Positions 1 to 8,627 are shown, numbered from the stretch's first letter. The stretch is 35,139 nucleotides of DNA from an uncultured Bacilli bacterium (GCA_947598325.1 CANQFD010000008.1:1-35139), one strand, 5' to 3'. Made by a program: numbers and translations. The notes: generated by a model not told the origin, from the letters alone.

Positions 1-1
1 C

Positions 2-73
2 AAACTAGATGTAAATGATAAATCAATGATAAATAATTATATACTTCTTAAAATAAATTCACTAAATAATTAA
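2..73 (+). CDS. C-terminal end of a gene cut by the window edge
   Basis: An open frame enters from the left edge and gives 23 residues ending in ILLKINSLNN before a TAA stop at 71-73. It is followed at once by a strong terminator hairpin whose A-rich arm starts at the stop codon, an arrangement seen after several genes in this window. That placement is the main reason to call it the tail of a real plus-strand gene. The residues are too few to assign a family. Confidence 0.45.
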   Translation, partial: KLDVNDKSMINNYILLKINSLNN

Positions 74-101
74 AAAAGTAATCCATAAAGATTACTTTTT
101 T
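72..101. terminator. Bidirectional terminator between converging genes
   Basis: A perfect 12-bp stem (AAAAAAGTAATC / GATTACTTTTTT) closes a 6-base loop. The arms are an A-run and a T-run, so it can end transcription in both directions. It lies between the plus-strand gene tail and the minus-strand RNHCP gene. Confidence 0.85.
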
Positions 102-104
102 ATA

Positions 105-410
105 TTATTTATTACTATTTGATAATTCAATAATTAAATCAAAATTATCATCTTTTGCCATAATATTTTTATGCAAAGTATTACATTTTTCACATTTATA
201 AATTATTTTAAATGTATCTTTAAATTTTTCAATATCAATTGGTTTAAGTAACCCTTTGCATTCATTTAATCTATCTCCAGGATTTATATCAACATGTTTT
301 GAATATAAGCAATAATTACAATGATCTCTTGCACTATAATTAAGTTTATTAACTTTTTTATTACAATGTTCACAAATAAAAGTTTCATCAAGCATATTAA
401 ATTTTTTCAT
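105..410 (-). CDS. RNHCP domain protein
   Basis: A 101-residue protein. An N-terminal CEHC pair is followed by the diagnostic stretch ARDHCNYCLYSKHVD and a PGDR motif, matching the RNHCP family (named for an Arg-Asn-His-Cys-Pro motif, here RDHCNYC). A C-terminal CEKC adds a further Cys pair. The pattern implies a small zinc-ribbon-like, probably RNA- or nucleic-acid-linked protein, but the family has no established function. The start at 410 is preceded by AAAGGA at about 10 bases. An internal Met at residue 6 is a possible alternative. It is transcribed divergently from the next gene and ends in the shared terminator at 72-101. Confidence 0.8.
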   Translation of the reverse strand: MKKFNMLDETFICEHCNKKVNKLNYSARDHCNYCLYSKHVDINPGDRLNECKGLLKPIDIEKFKDTFKIIYKCEKCNTLHKNIMAKDDNFDLIIELSNSNK

Positions 411-456
411 AATTCACATTCCTTTTACTAATATAATATCATATTTTTAAAATAAA

Positions 457-465
457 TGTTATAAT
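457..465 (+). promoter_or_regulatory. Extended -10 promoter (TGTTATAAT)
   Basis: TGT directly followed by TATAAT, with no good -35 element. It lies 31 bases ahead of the start codon at 497. The same nine bases recur before five other transcription units in this window. Confidence 0.65.
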
Positions 466-496
466 GAATATATATGTTGAAAAGGAGATTTTTTAT

Positions 497-2110
497 ATGT
501 TAAAAAAACATTCTAAATTATTTAGTTTATTATTTACAATATTAATAGGAGGATTACTGTATTATATAATTCTTCCAGCATTTAATTTACAAAGTTTTAT
601 ATTTTGGTTCTTTTTATTAATGTTATTAGCAATTTATTTTATAATAAATAATGTTATGAGTTTACCACAAAACATTATTTATATGGTGACTGGTGAAAAA
701 AGAAATCGCTTAAAAAATTATAAATTTTTATATGTTATACCTATTATAGTGTTAGTAATTGTTATTATGGATGTAATATTATCACCAGTATTTAATTCAA
801 AAGCATATTATAATAGAATTAAGGTTAATGAAAGTGCTAATTTTACTGAAGATGTAAAGCAGGTAGACTTTAGTAAGATACCTTTATTAGATAAAGATTC
901 ATCTGAAAAATTAGGAGATAGAAAAATGGGACAAATGAGTGAACTTGTTTCACAATTTGATGTATCTAATATATATACCCAAATAAATTATAATGATAAA
1001 ATTATTAGAGTTACGCCACTTGAATATAATGGCTTTGTTAAATATTTTACCAATAGAAAAGAAGGGGTCAAAGGTTATATAACAGTTGATTCTACAAATG
1101 GTGAATCCAAGCTTGTAAAAATGGAAAAGGGTATGAAATATATGCCATCTTCACTATTTAATGAGAATCTAACTAGAAAATTAAGATTTTCATATCCATT
1201 TGATGTATTTGGTGAATATAGTTTTGAAATAGACAATAAAGGTAATCCATATTGGATAGTACCAGTTATAAAATATTCTGGAGTTGAGCTTAGACGTGAT
1301 GTAAAAGAGATAATAATAATTAATCCGATAGATGGTAAAAGTAAAAAATATGATGTAGAAAAGGTACCAACATGGGTAGATCATGTATATCCAGCTGATT
1401 TAATAATTGAACAAATAAATGATTATGGTAAATATAAAAACGGTTTTATTAATACAATTTTTGGACAAAAGGGTGTTGTAAAAACTACAGAAGGGTATAA
1501 TTATTTAGTAAAAGATGATGATGTTTATTTATATACTGGAATAACATCAGTAATTAGTGATGAGTCAAATATAGGCTTTGTTTTAACAAATTTAAGAACA
1601 AAAGAAACAAATTTTTATAATATCGCAGGGGCAGAAGAAACATCTGCGATGGGATCTGCAAAAGGTCAAGTTCAGCAAATGAATTATTCATCAACTTTCC
1701 CACTTCTTATAAACTTAAATGATAGACCTACTTATTTAGTATCATTAAAAGATAATGCAGGACTAGTAAAAATGTATGGATTTGTAGATGTAGAAGATTA
1801 TCAGAAAGTAGTCGTAACTGATTCATCAAAGGGAATAGAAAAGGCTGCTGAAAATTATTTAAATGATATGGTTGATGATATTGAATCAAATAAAAGTTTA
1901 AAGGAAAAAGAAATAACAATAAAGACTATAAAAGATGTTATTATCGATGGTAATACATACTATTATATTGTAGATATAAATGATCAAAAGTATAAAGCTT
2001 CTATAAAAATTAATAAAGATTTACTTCCATTTATAAAGGAAAATGATAAATTAAAAATAGAATATTCAAAAGAGAATGATGTAATTAATATAAAAAATAT
2101 TGAAAGGTAG
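497..2110 (+). CDS. Large three-TM membrane protein of unknown function
   Basis: A 537-residue protein. The start at 497 follows AAAGGAG at about 10 bases; an in-frame ATG at 464 overlaps the -10 element and is rejected. Three hydrophobic helices occupy roughly residues 8-27, 31-52 and 73-95. The remaining 440 residues are soluble, mixed alpha/beta and probably extracytoplasmic, with a Lys/Glu-rich C-terminal domain of about 80 residues that looks OB-like or beta-rich. I recognise no catalytic motif. It forms a single-gene unit closed by a terminator at 2186. A conserved cell-envelope protein is plausible, but this is inference. Confidence 0.75.
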   Translation: MLKKHSKLFSLLFTILIGGLLYYIILPAFNLQSFIFWFFLLMLLAIYFIINNVMSLPQNIIYMVTGEKRNRLKNYKFLYVIPIIVLVIVIMDVILSPVFNSKAYYNRIKVNESANFTEDVKQVDFSKIPLLDKDSSEKLGDRKMGQMSELVSQFDVSNIYTQINYNDKIIRVTPLEYNGFVKYFTNRKEGVKGYITVDSTNGESKLVKMEKGMKYMPSSLFNENLTRKLRFSYPFDVFGEYSFEIDNKGNPYWIVPVIKYSGVELRRDVKEIIIINPIDGKSKKYDVEKVPTWVDHVYPADLIIEQINDYGKYKNGFINTIFGQKGVVKTTEGYNYLVKDDDVYLYTGITSVISDESNIGFVLTNLRTKETNFYNIAGAEETSAMGSAKGQVQQMNYSSTFPLLINLNDRPTYLVSLKDNAGLVKMYGFVDVEDYQKVVVTDSSKGIEKAAENYLNDMVDDIESNKSLKEKEITIKTIKDVIIDGNTYYYIVDINDQKYKASIKINKDLLPFIKENDKLKIEYSKENDVINIKNIER

Positions 2111-2185
2111 ATAATATTTATTGTAAAATTTTAATACTAGATATTTAATGTATAAAAATATATATCATAAAATAAATATAGATAA

Positions 2186-2217
2186 TGAAATTTAGAAAAA
2201 TCTAAATTTCATTTTTA
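2186..2217 (+). terminator. Intrinsic terminator after the membrane protein gene
   Basis: Stem TGAAATTTAG / CTAAATTTCA around a 6-base loop, followed by TTTTTA. It separates the membrane protein gene from the scpA promoter. Confidence 0.75.
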
Positions 2218-2227
2218 ATATAAAGTA

Positions 2228-2236
2228 TGTTATAAT
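2228..2236 (+). promoter_or_regulatory. Extended -10 promoter of the scpA operon
   Basis: An exact TGTTATAAT copy directly after the preceding terminator and 28 bases ahead of the scpA start. Confidence 0.65.
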
Positions 2237-2263
2237 TATTTATAGTTAAAGTAGGTGAAGAAA

Positions 2264-2998
2264 ATGGATTATAAGTTTGTCATAAATGATTTTGAAGGAC
2301 CACTTGATTTATTACTTCACTTAATAAAAATATCAGAAGTAGATATATATGATATTGAGATAGAAAAAATAACTAATCAGTATTTAGATTTTATAGAGAG
2401 TATGGAAGAAATGAATTTAACAGTAGCATCAGAGTATTTAGTTATGGCATCAGAACTAATTGAATTAAAATCAAGATTACTACTTCCATCTAATAAAGAT
2501 TTAGGTGAAGATGAGTATGAAGAAAATACAAGGGAGAATTTAATAAATAGGCTTTTAGAATATAAAAAATATAAGGATATGACTGAAACTTTTAAATATC
2601 TTGAAAATGTTAGAAAAGATATTTGTACAAAAGAACCAATAAATTTTAGTGAATATAAGGATATTGAGACTATTAATGATGGAGATATAACACTTGATGA
2701 TTTAGTAAATGCTTTAAATAATTTTTTAAAAAGAAAAGAAGAAGAAAAACCAATTCAAACTAAAATAACAAAAAAAGAACTATCAGTAAAAGATAGAACT
2801 AATGAAATAAGAAGTATATTGAAAAATAAGAAGAGAGTATCGTTTTTTGACTTGTTTTCAATTAAGACAAAAGAGTATGTTGTAGTTACATTTTTATCAA
2901 TACTTGAAATGGCTAAAAAAGGAGAACTTAATATTATTCAAGAAAATAATTTTAATGATATAATAATAAATATAAAAGAAGGTGAGTCAAATGGTTAG
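2264..2998 (+). CDS. scpA: Segregation and condensation protein A
   Basis: A 244-residue kleisin subunit of the Smc-ScpA-ScpB condensin, which compacts and segregates the chromosome. The N-terminus carries the family signature FEGPLDLLLHLI, followed by the helical Smc neck-binding region (residues about 40-90). An acidic linker leads to the C-terminal winged helix that binds the Smc cap. The start at 2264 has AGGTG six bases upstream; the in-frame GTG at 2255 lies inside that ribosome binding site and is rejected. It overlaps scpB by 8 bases, indicating coupled translation, as in other Bacillota. Confidence 0.96.
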   Translation: MDYKFVINDFEGPLDLLLHLIKISEVDIYDIEIEKITNQYLDFIESMEEMNLTVASEYLVMASELIELKSRLLLPSNKDLGEDEYEENTRENLINRLLEYKKYKDMTETFKYLENVRKDICTKEPINFSEYKDIETINDGDITLDDLVNALNNFLKRKEEEKPIQTKITKKELSVKDRTNEIRSILKNKKRVSFFDLFSIKTKEYVVVTFLSILEMAKKGELNIIQENNFNDIIINIKEGESNG

Positions 2999-3557
2999 TA
3001 TTTTAGAATCAATTTTATTTGCGATTGGTGAAGAAGGACTAGACATTAATCAAATTTCTAATATAATGGAAATTGATGAGGAAGAGGTAAGTAATTTAAT
3101 AGATAAATTGACTACAAAGTATGAAGATAAGGATAGTGGGATTGAACTTAAACTTCTTGGAAATAAATATAAATTAATAACAAAAGCAAAAAATATTGAT
3201 TATATAAAAAAAATGACTGATAATGTTAGTAACACACTTAGTAAATCTGCACTTGAAACTTTAGCAATAATAGCATATAATGAACCAATAACAAGATTAC
3301 AAATTGATGAATTAAGAGGAGTAAATTCATCTCAAATGCTTAGAAATTTGCTTTCTAAGGGATTTATTGAGGATGATGGAAAAAGTGATATGCCAGGGAA
3401 ACCTATCTTATATAAAACTACAAACCACTTTTTAGATTATTTTGGATTATCTACAAAAAATGATCTTCCAAAGATTAATTTAGATGATATAGAGGTGTTA
3501 GATGATGAAGATCTATTTTTATCAAAATATAAAGAGAAATCAGGTATAGACGAATGA
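2991..3557 (+). CDS. scpB: Segregation and condensation protein B
   Basis: A 188-residue ScpB made of two winged-helix domains. The first starts at SILESILFAIGEEGL and the second contains ALETLAIIAYNEPITR followed by IDELRG, both typical of the family. It dimerises and binds the ScpA linker. The start at 2991 is preceded by GAAGGTGAG. The gene ends in TGA, one of only two TGA stops seen in the window. That stop overlaps the next start as ATGA, so all three genes are translationally chained. Confidence 0.96.
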   Translation: MVSILESILFAIGEEGLDINQISNIMEIDEEEVSNLIDKLTTKYEDKDSGIELKLLGNKYKLITKAKNIDYIKKMTDNVSNTLSKSALETLAIIAYNEPITRLQIDELRGVNSSQMLRNLLSKGFIEDDGKSDMPGKPILYKTTNHFLDYFGLSTKNDLPKINLDDIEVLDDEDLFLSKYKEKSGIDE

Positions 3558-4210
3558 TTGGGGTTTTAATAGCATCTAAATCAGAATTTAGAATATTGCT
3601 TGACATATACAATATAACTAGTGAGCATTTGGAAAATTATCCATATGGAGAGTATTATAGGTCTAAATTTAATAATAAGGATATAGTATTTTTTAGAAGT
3701 GGTACGAGAAAAATAAATGCAGCTGCAGCTGTTCAATATATGATTGATAGGTTCAATTTAGAAAAGGTTATAAATATAGGAACGTGTGTATCATCAAATG
3801 AGGAACTTAATTATGGTGATATATTAGTACCAAATGGAATAGTAGATTATGATTTTTTTATAAATGGTGTAGATAGTGAAATAAAGGAAGAATATATAAC
3901 CGATATAGATGTGCCAAAGATATCTTTAGATTATAATGTGGGTGTGTTAGGAACTTCTGATAAAGCTCTTGTGACGTGGAAAGATTATACATATTTAAGT
4001 AGTAATGGAATTTTAGGCTCAGATATGGAAGCATCTTCTATATTAAAGGTATGTAATGCAAATGGAATACAGTGTATTATAATTAAAGGAATTACTGATA
4101 AACCAATTAAGGGTGAAAACGGGTATAATGAACAACTTGAAGTTTATGAATATAACTTACCAATCGTTATGAAAAAATTAATAGAGGATTATTTAACTGA
4201 GGTATTGTAG
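3554..4210 (+). CDS. MTA/SAH nucleosidase-like phosphorylase-family protein
   Basis: A 218-residue member of the PNP/UDP phosphorylase superfamily, closest in layout to 5'-methylthioadenosine/S-adenosylhomocysteine nucleosidase. Visible elements are RSGTRKINAAAAVQYM (phosphate/water site region), VINIGT, the purine/ribose motif SDMEASSIL with Glu159, and KGITD with the probable catalytic Asp182. These enzymes cleave the glycosidic bond of adenine thioethers to recycle SAM by-products. Sequence outside the motifs departs from standard MTAN, so another nucleoside substrate is possible. The ATG overlaps the scpB stop, so it belongs to the same operon. Confidence 0.75.
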   Translation: MIGVLIASKSEFRILLDIYNITSEHLENYPYGEYYRSKFNNKDIVFFRSGTRKINAAAAVQYMIDRFNLEKVINIGTCVSSNEELNYGDILVPNGIVDYDFFINGVDSEIKEEYITDIDVPKISLDYNVGVLGTSDKALVTWKDYTYLSSNGILGSDMEASSILKVCNANGIQCIIIKGITDKPIKGENGYNEQLEVYEYNLPIVMKKLIEDYLTEVL

Positions 4211-4211
4211 T

Positions 4212-4694
4212 ATGAAAAAAGTAGTTTTGATATTATTAATATTTATTTGTCTTAGTTTTACATTATTATTACCAAAAAATACTAAAGATGAAAATGTAGA
4301 AAAAGAAAAAAATGAATATATAAAGTATGTAAAAAAGTTAAAAGAGGTAGAAAAAACATCAAAGGATTTACCTTTTGATGTAGAAACTAAATATGATAAA
4401 TTAACTGGTAATGAAATTAGATATCAAATAATAATTGATAATCCTAAATATGAAATAACAAATGTAAAAACAGTTGCAATTCATAATAAAAATACTGATG
4501 ATATTTTTCCAAGCGCAGGAATATTTGAAAAGCCTATGAAATTATCTAAAGATAAAAAACCTGAAGGTATTATATTAGTTGGATATATTCCATATAATGG
4601 CTCAATTAAGAATTTTAAATGTAAGATTAAAGTTATAATTGAATATAAATATGAGAATAAAGTATATACTCGATATTATGTGACAAAAAAATAA
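4212..4694 (+). CDS. Small exported or membrane-anchored protein
   Basis: A 160-residue protein starting one base after the nucleosidase stop, so it is the last gene of the scpA operon. An N-terminal hydrophobic stretch (VVLILLIFICLSFTLLL, residues 4-20) after two lysines forms a signal peptide or anchor. There is no lipobox cysteine. A Lys/Glu-rich helix (about 25-50) leads to a predicted beta-rich domain with the repeated pattern of an Ig-like fold (about 55-158). The family is not recognised. The operon position does not by itself reveal a role. Confidence 0.65.
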   Translation: MKKVVLILLIFICLSFTLLLPKNTKDENVEKEKNEYIKYVKKLKEVEKTSKDLPFDVETKYDKLTGNEIRYQIIIDNPKYEITNVKTVAIHNKNTDDIFPSAGIFEKPMKLSKDKKPEGIILVGYIPYNGSIKNFKCKIKVIIEYKYENKVYTRYYVTKK

Positions 4695-4730
4695 CCTAGG
4701 AATATATTATAATTTTACTAGGTGATAATG

Positions 4731-4898
4731 ATGAAAGTAAAAATATATGATGAAAGTCATGAAGCAGATTTAGAATCTAGAATTAATGAATTTTTAAAGG
4801 AACACAAAGATATTATCGATATAAAATATCAAGTTAGTATAACTATGTTTTCAGAAGAACAAATATATTGTTTTTCTGCGATGATTATGTATAAATAA
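4731..4898 (+). CDS. Sporulation protein Cse60-like
   Basis: A 55-residue protein: KVKIYDESHEADLESRINEF near the start, then IDIKYQVS and EEQIYCFSAMI before the end. This matches the small Spore_Cse60 family, whose founding member is a sigma-E-controlled sporulation gene in Bacillus subtilis. Its molecular function is unknown. Two adjacent ATGs exist; 4731 is preferred because AGGTGA at 4720-4725 would be too close to 4728. TATAAT at 4708-4713 is a possible -10. A bidirectional hairpin follows directly. Family assignment is from memory of the sequence pattern. Confidence 0.75.
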   Translation: MKVKIYDESHEADLESRINEFLKEHKDIIDIKYQVSITMFSEEQIYCFSAMIMYK

Positions 4899-4930
4899 AA
4901 AAACACCATTTATATAATGGTGGATTTTTT
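4895..4930. terminator. Bidirectional terminator
   Basis: Stem CACCATT / AATGGTG with loop TATAT at 4904-4922. An A-run lies on the left and TTTTTT on the right. It serves cse60 on the plus strand and the converging minus-strand gene. Confidence 0.85.
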
Positions 4931-5267
4931 ACATTATGTTCATGGAATTTTGATATGATGCGTTTATGTAATCACTACTCATTTCTGTATAATCAACTGC
5001 CTTTGGATATATATTTTTTTCTAATTTTTGTAATTTATTTTGTAAATCTTGAACAGAATTTTCTAAATTACTAACTCTATTTTCTAATTGATTATAACTA
5101 TTTACTTGATTATTTTGGTTTCCAAGAGGAAATCCTCCCATTCCCATTCCCATATTCATTTGAGGATATACTGGCATAGTAGGCATAGGATATTGCATAT
5201 TAACAGCATTATATGCTTCAAAACCAGGTCTTTCGTCATATACGAAAGTTTTATCACAACTATTCAT
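4929..5267 (-). CDS. Met/Pro-rich coiled-coil protein, possible spore-surface protein
   Basis: A 112-residue protein. The start at 5267 follows a perfect AAGGAGGT at 5273-5280; an upstream in-frame ATG at 5306 is rejected because that ribosome binding site lies between the two. The N-terminus reads NSCDKTFVYDERPG. Next comes a low-complexity Met/Pro/Gly stretch (YPMPTMPVYPQ, MGMGMGGFP) and a heptad-like coiled coil with NQLENRVSNLENSVQDLQNK. The composition recalls spore coat or coat-morphogenetic proteins, and cse60 is adjacent, but no family is recognised and the spore link is inference. Confidence 0.65.
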   Translation of the reverse strand: MNSCDKTFVYDERPGFEAYNAVNMQYPMPTMPVYPQMNMGMGMGGFPLGNQNNQVNSYNQLENRVSNLENSVQDLQNKLQKLEKNIYPKAVDYTEMSSDYINASYQNSMNIM

Positions 5268-5355
5268 AAGTAACCTCCTTATTTCTTTCATATTTAGTAT
5301 ATTCATATATTTATTTTTTGTTTGGGCTATAGTATAATTAAAAAAGGTGGTATTT

Positions 5356-5985
5356 ATGAGACTTAGAAATGTGAAAAACGCTTATGAAATAATAAATAAA
5401 TCAAAATATTTTGTTTCAAATCCAGAAAATTATAAAGGAAAATGGTCTAGTTTATTTGAAAATGATAATCCTATTCATATTGAAATAGGAATGGGAAAAG
5501 GAGATTTCATAATAGGTATGGCTAAATTATATCCTAATATTAATTTTATTGGAATTGAGATGTATGATAGTGTACTAGTAAGAGCCGTTAACAAATTAGA
5601 AAATGAAAAATTAGATAATTTAAGAGTAATAAGAATGGATGCTAGAATGATTGAAAATATTTTTGATAAAGAAATAAATTTAATATATTTAAATTTTTCA
5701 GATCCATGGCCAAAAAATAGAACTGCTAAAAGAAGACTAACACATGAGAGATTTTTGAAAAGGTACGATAATATTTTTAAAGATAAAAATATAATATACT
5801 TAAAGACAGATAATATAAATTTATTTGAATTTTCCATAGAATCATTAAGTGAATATGGATATAAATTAAAAAATATTTCTCTTGATTTACATAATAGCGC
5901 TTATGAAAATAATATAATGACAGAGTATGAAAAAAAATTTAATGAAAAGGGTGTTAGAATCAATAGATTAGAGGCATATAAGTAG
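5356..5985 (+). CDS. trmB: tRNA (guanine-N7)-methyltransferase
   Basis: A 209-residue enzyme that makes m7G46 in the tRNA variable loop using SAM. It has the SAM motif IEIGMGKGDFI, the acidic ribose-binding FIGIE, and the TrmB signature NFSDPWPKNRTAKRRLTH with the catalytic Asp. The C-terminus YEKKFNEKG matches the family's substrate-binding helix. The start at 5356 has AAGGTGG five bases upstream; a GTG at 5347 lies inside that site. A -10 TATAAT sits at 5333-5338. It is monocistronic. Confidence 0.95.
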   Translation: MRLRNVKNAYEIINKSKYFVSNPENYKGKWSSLFENDNPIHIEIGMGKGDFIIGMAKLYPNINFIGIEMYDSVLVRAVNKLENEKLDNLRVIRMDARMIENIFDKEINLIYLNFSDPWPKNRTAKRRLTHERFLKRYDNIFKDKNIIYLKTDNINLFEFSIESLSEYGYKLKNISLDLHNSAYENNIMTEYEKKFNEKGVRINRLEAYK

Positions 5986-6048
5986 ATTTTTATTATTGAT
6001 ATAATAGAGAAAATATGATAATATTATTATAATATTGGGAGGCAATAT

Positions 6049-6480
6049 ATGAAAAAAATATGTAAAATAATATCTTTAGTATTTTTAACTATTATAATTT
6101 CTGGATGCTCAAATGATTATAAAAAACTTGCTTATACAACTTATAATGAATATTTTAATAATAAAACGGATTATGTTGTCTTAGATCATTCAGATAATTT
6201 TGAGTTAAACATTGTAAGAAATTTAGAGGCTGGTAATGGCAAAATTCAATTTATTTATATGGAGTTTTCCGATGATGAATTAGCTAAAAAATATATTAAA
6301 GATAACTATAATAAAGCTGAATATAAAGTAAAAGAAAATGGTAAATATACAAAAATTAAAAATACTAAAAATAGATATTTTAAATTATATAGAGTTGATA
6401 ATGTTATTTTATATGCCGATTCTGATGATAAAAAAAATAAAGGTGAAATAAATAGTATTTTAAAAGATTTAGGATATTAA
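6049..6480 (+). CDS. Small lipoprotein
   Basis: A 143-residue protein. The signal peptide KKICKIISLVFLTIIISGC ends in a lipobox (ISGC), so it should be lipid-modified at Cys20 and anchored on the outer face of the membrane. The mature part is a small, Lys/Tyr-rich alpha/beta domain of about 120 residues with no motif I recognise. A strong GGGAGG ribosome binding site lies upstream. The stop codon sits in the loop of a terminator, so the gene is probably transcribed alone. Confidence 0.8.
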   Translation: MKKICKIISLVFLTIIISGCSNDYKKLAYTTYNEYFNNKTDYVVLDHSDNFELNIVRNLEAGNGKIQFIYMEFSDDELAKKYIKDNYNKAEYKVKENGKYTKIKNTKNRYFKLYRVDNVILYADSDDKKNKGEINSILKDLGY

Positions 6481-6494
6481 TATCCTATTTTTTT
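6471..6494 (+). terminator. Terminator containing the lipoprotein stop codon
   Basis: Perfect dyad AGGATA-TTAA-TATCCT followed by ATTTTTTT. The TAA stop of the lipoprotein gene is part of the loop. The gpmI ribosome binding site follows immediately, so gpmI may depend on read-through or on an unrecognised promoter. Confidence 0.8.
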
Positions 6495-6506
6495 AGGAGG
6501 AAATAT

Positions 6507-7988
6507 ATGTGTAAAGTTTTGTTATGTATTTTAGATGGAGTAGGTGAAAATAACAATTCTAAAGGAAATGCTGTAAATATTTCAAATACGCCGAATCTAA
6601 ATTATTTAAAAAATAAATATGGATTTAAAAGTATAGAAGCATCTGGAGAGTATGTTGGGCTTCCTGATGGACAAATGGGAAATAGTGAAGTAGGGCACAT
6701 GGTAATAGGAGCCGGGAAGATTTTATATCAACCTCTTCAACTTATAAATAAGAGTATAGAAGATGGAAGTTTTTTTAGTAATAAATCTATAATTAACGCT
6801 ATAAATCATGCTAAAGAGAATAATTCAAAATTACATATAATGGGGCTTTTAAGTGATGGAGGGGTACATTCTCATATAAATCATTTTAAGGCTATACTAA
6901 AGTGTTGTTATAATGAAAACTTTAAAAATGTTTATTTCAATATATTTACTGATGGAAGAGATACATATATAAAAAGCAGCAAAAAGTATTTAGATGATCT
7001 TCAAATGGAAATTGATAAATATGGTATAGGGGTAATTTCAAGTATATGTGGAAGATATTATTCTATGGATAGAGACAAAAGATTTGATAGAGTTAAAGAA
7101 GCTTATGAAAGCTTAGTTTATCCATCTACTAATACTTTTAAAGATTATAATGAACTTATAAATTATAATTATAAAAATAATATAACAGATGAATTTATAA
7201 AACCAGGTGTAATAACAAATAAAGGTGTAATAGAGGATAATGATAGTATTATTTGGGTTAATTTTAGACCAGATAGAGCAATAGAAATATTAAGTTCATT
7301 TAATAATTCTAAATTTAATGGGTTTGAAACCAAAAAAATAAAAAATTTATACTTAACTACGATGATGTATGTAAATGATTCTATAGTTTCTGATATAGCA
7401 TTTAAACAAGAATTAGTTGACAATAGTCTTGGTATATACTTATCAAAATTAGGTAAAAAACAGCTTAGAATAGCAGAAACAGAAAAATATGCACATGTAA
7501 CTTATTTCTTTGATGGAGGAAGAGATATAGATTTAAAAAATTGTAATAGAATTTTAATTCCTTCTCCTAAAGTAACTACATATGATAAAAAACCTGAAAT
7601 GAGTGCTTATGAAATAACTTATAGACTACTATTAGAAATGAAAAAAGATTATGATTTTATTTTACTTAATTTTGCAAATGGTGATATGGTAGGGCATACT
7701 GGAAATATTATGGCTACAAAAAAAGCAATAGAGGTACTAGATGACTTAATTGGCAAAATATATAAAGAATGTGAAAAGGAAAATTATTTGTTTATAATAA
7801 CTGCAGATCATGGTAATGCTGAATTAATGCTAGACTCAAATGATAATGTAGTTACAAGTCATACTACTAATAAAGTACCATTTATAGTATGTAAGGATAT
7901 AAAAGAAAATAATGTTGAAAAACTTTCTGATATAGCTCCTTTTATATTAAGATATATGAATTTAAAAATTCCAGATGAAATGTTATAA
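6507..7988 (+). CDS. gpmI: 2,3-bisphosphoglycerate-independent phosphoglycerate mutase
   Basis: A 493-residue cytosolic glycolytic enzyme that interconverts 3- and 2-phosphoglycerate through a phosphoserine intermediate with two Mn ions. Visible are the metal-binding start LCILDGVG (Asp10), the catalytic serine motif LPDGQMGNSEVGH (Ser60), TDGRDTY, RYYSMDRDKR, WVNFRPDRA and the C-terminal metal site ADHGNAE followed by SHTTNKVPF. Length is slightly under the usual 505-515. TTAGGAGGA precedes the ATG. Confidence 0.96.
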   Translation: MCKVLLCILDGVGENNNSKGNAVNISNTPNLNYLKNKYGFKSIEASGEYVGLPDGQMGNSEVGHMVIGAGKILYQPLQLINKSIEDGSFFSNKSIINAINHAKENNSKLHIMGLLSDGGVHSHINHFKAILKCCYNENFKNVYFNIFTDGRDTYIKSSKKYLDDLQMEIDKYGIGVISSICGRYYSMDRDKRFDRVKEAYESLVYPSTNTFKDYNELINYNYKNNITDEFIKPGVITNKGVIEDNDSIIWVNFRPDRAIEILSSFNNSKFNGFETKKIKNLYLTTMMYVNDSIVSDIAFKQELVDNSLGIYLSKLGKKQLRIAETEKYAHVTYFFDGGRDIDLKNCNRILIPSPKVTTYDKKPEMSAYEITYRLLLEMKKDYDFILLNFANGDMVGHTGNIMATKKAIEVLDDLIGKIYKECEKENYLFIITADHGNAELMLDSNDNVVTSHTTNKVPFIVCKDIKENNVEKLSDIAPFILRYMNLKIPDEML

Positions 7989-7994
7989 ATTTTA

Positions 7995-8003
7995 TGTTAT
8001 AAT
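7995..8003 (+). promoter_or_regulatory. Extended -10 promoter of the sortase gene
   Basis: An exact TGTTATAAT copy, 27 bases ahead of the sortase start codon, directly after the gpmI stop. Confidence 0.6.
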
Positions 8004-8029
8004 GATTATAGAGTAGGAGAGGTTATAAT

Positions 8030-8614
8030 ATGAAACATTTTATAAATATATTAATATTCTTATTTATATTTGCACTTTATTTTATAACTTTTCTAATGAT
8101 ATATGATAATTTTAGAGAAAGAAAACTAAATTCACAGGCACAAGAAGCAATAGATATATTTGAAAAAAAAGTTCCTGAAAAAAAACAAGAAGAAATTAAT
8201 GAAACTATTAATGTAAGTTATGCAGGTTATACAATTTTAGGTAAAATAGAGATACCAAAAGTTGGAATTAGTTCTGTAATATTAAAAGAACATACATATG
8301 CCGCTATGAATATTGGCGCAATAAAAACATATGGTGTTGATTTAAATGAACCAGGAGGATTTGTAATATCAGCTCATAATTTTAGAGGCTCTAAACCATT
8401 TTTTTATCCTATAAGAAATTTAAAAAATAATGATGATATATATATATATGATAACATTGGTAGAAAATTACAGTATACTGTATATTCAGTAGAAAGATAT
8501 GTATCACCAAACGATACAAGTTATCTAACTACTTTTGATGGTTATCATGTGACGTTAGTAACCTGTGAAAATGGTGGTAAGAGTAGAATTATAGTAAAAG
8601 CAAAAATAGATTAA
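8030..8614 (+). CDS. Sortase (transpeptidase)
   Basis: A 194-residue sortase, membrane-anchored by one N-terminal helix (about residues 5-25), with the catalytic domain outside. The catalytic residues are visible: His116 in ISAHNFRG, Cys179 in TLVTC, and Arg186 in KSRIIV. The spacing and the TLVTC form fit class A/D enzymes that attach LPXTG-like proteins to the wall; I cannot fix the class. No sorting-signal substrate or pilin gene is in the window, so it may act as a housekeeping sortase. AGGAGAGG precedes the start. Confidence 0.92.
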   Translation: MKHFINILIFLFIFALYFITFLMIYDNFRERKLNSQAQEAIDIFEKKVPEKKQEEINETINVSYAGYTILGKIEIPKVGISSVILKEHTYAAMNIGAIKTYGVDLNEPGGFVISAHNFRGSKPFFYPIRNLKNNDDIYIYDNIGRKLQYTVYSVERYVSPNDTSYLTTFDGYHVTLVTCENGGKSRIIVKAKID

Positions 8615-8627
8615 TCTATTTTTTTTA
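8602..8627 (+). terminator. Terminator containing the sortase stop codon
   Basis: Stem AAAATAGA / TCTATTTT with a TTAA loop that carries the stop codon, followed by T residues. Confidence 0.75.

Noticed and set aside
4695-4725. CCTAG...CTAGG inverted repeat ahead of cse60 as an operator
   Set aside because: It is only five base pairs with a long spacer, easily due to chance.
5088-5273. Plus-strand open frame opposite the coiled-coil gene
   Set aside because: It is a shadow of the minus-strand gene, with no ribosome binding site and His/Ile-rich nonsense composition.
5475-5837. 120-residue minus-strand frame inside trmB
   Set aside because: It is antisense to a clear enzyme gene; its hydrophobic appearance comes from AT-rich complement.
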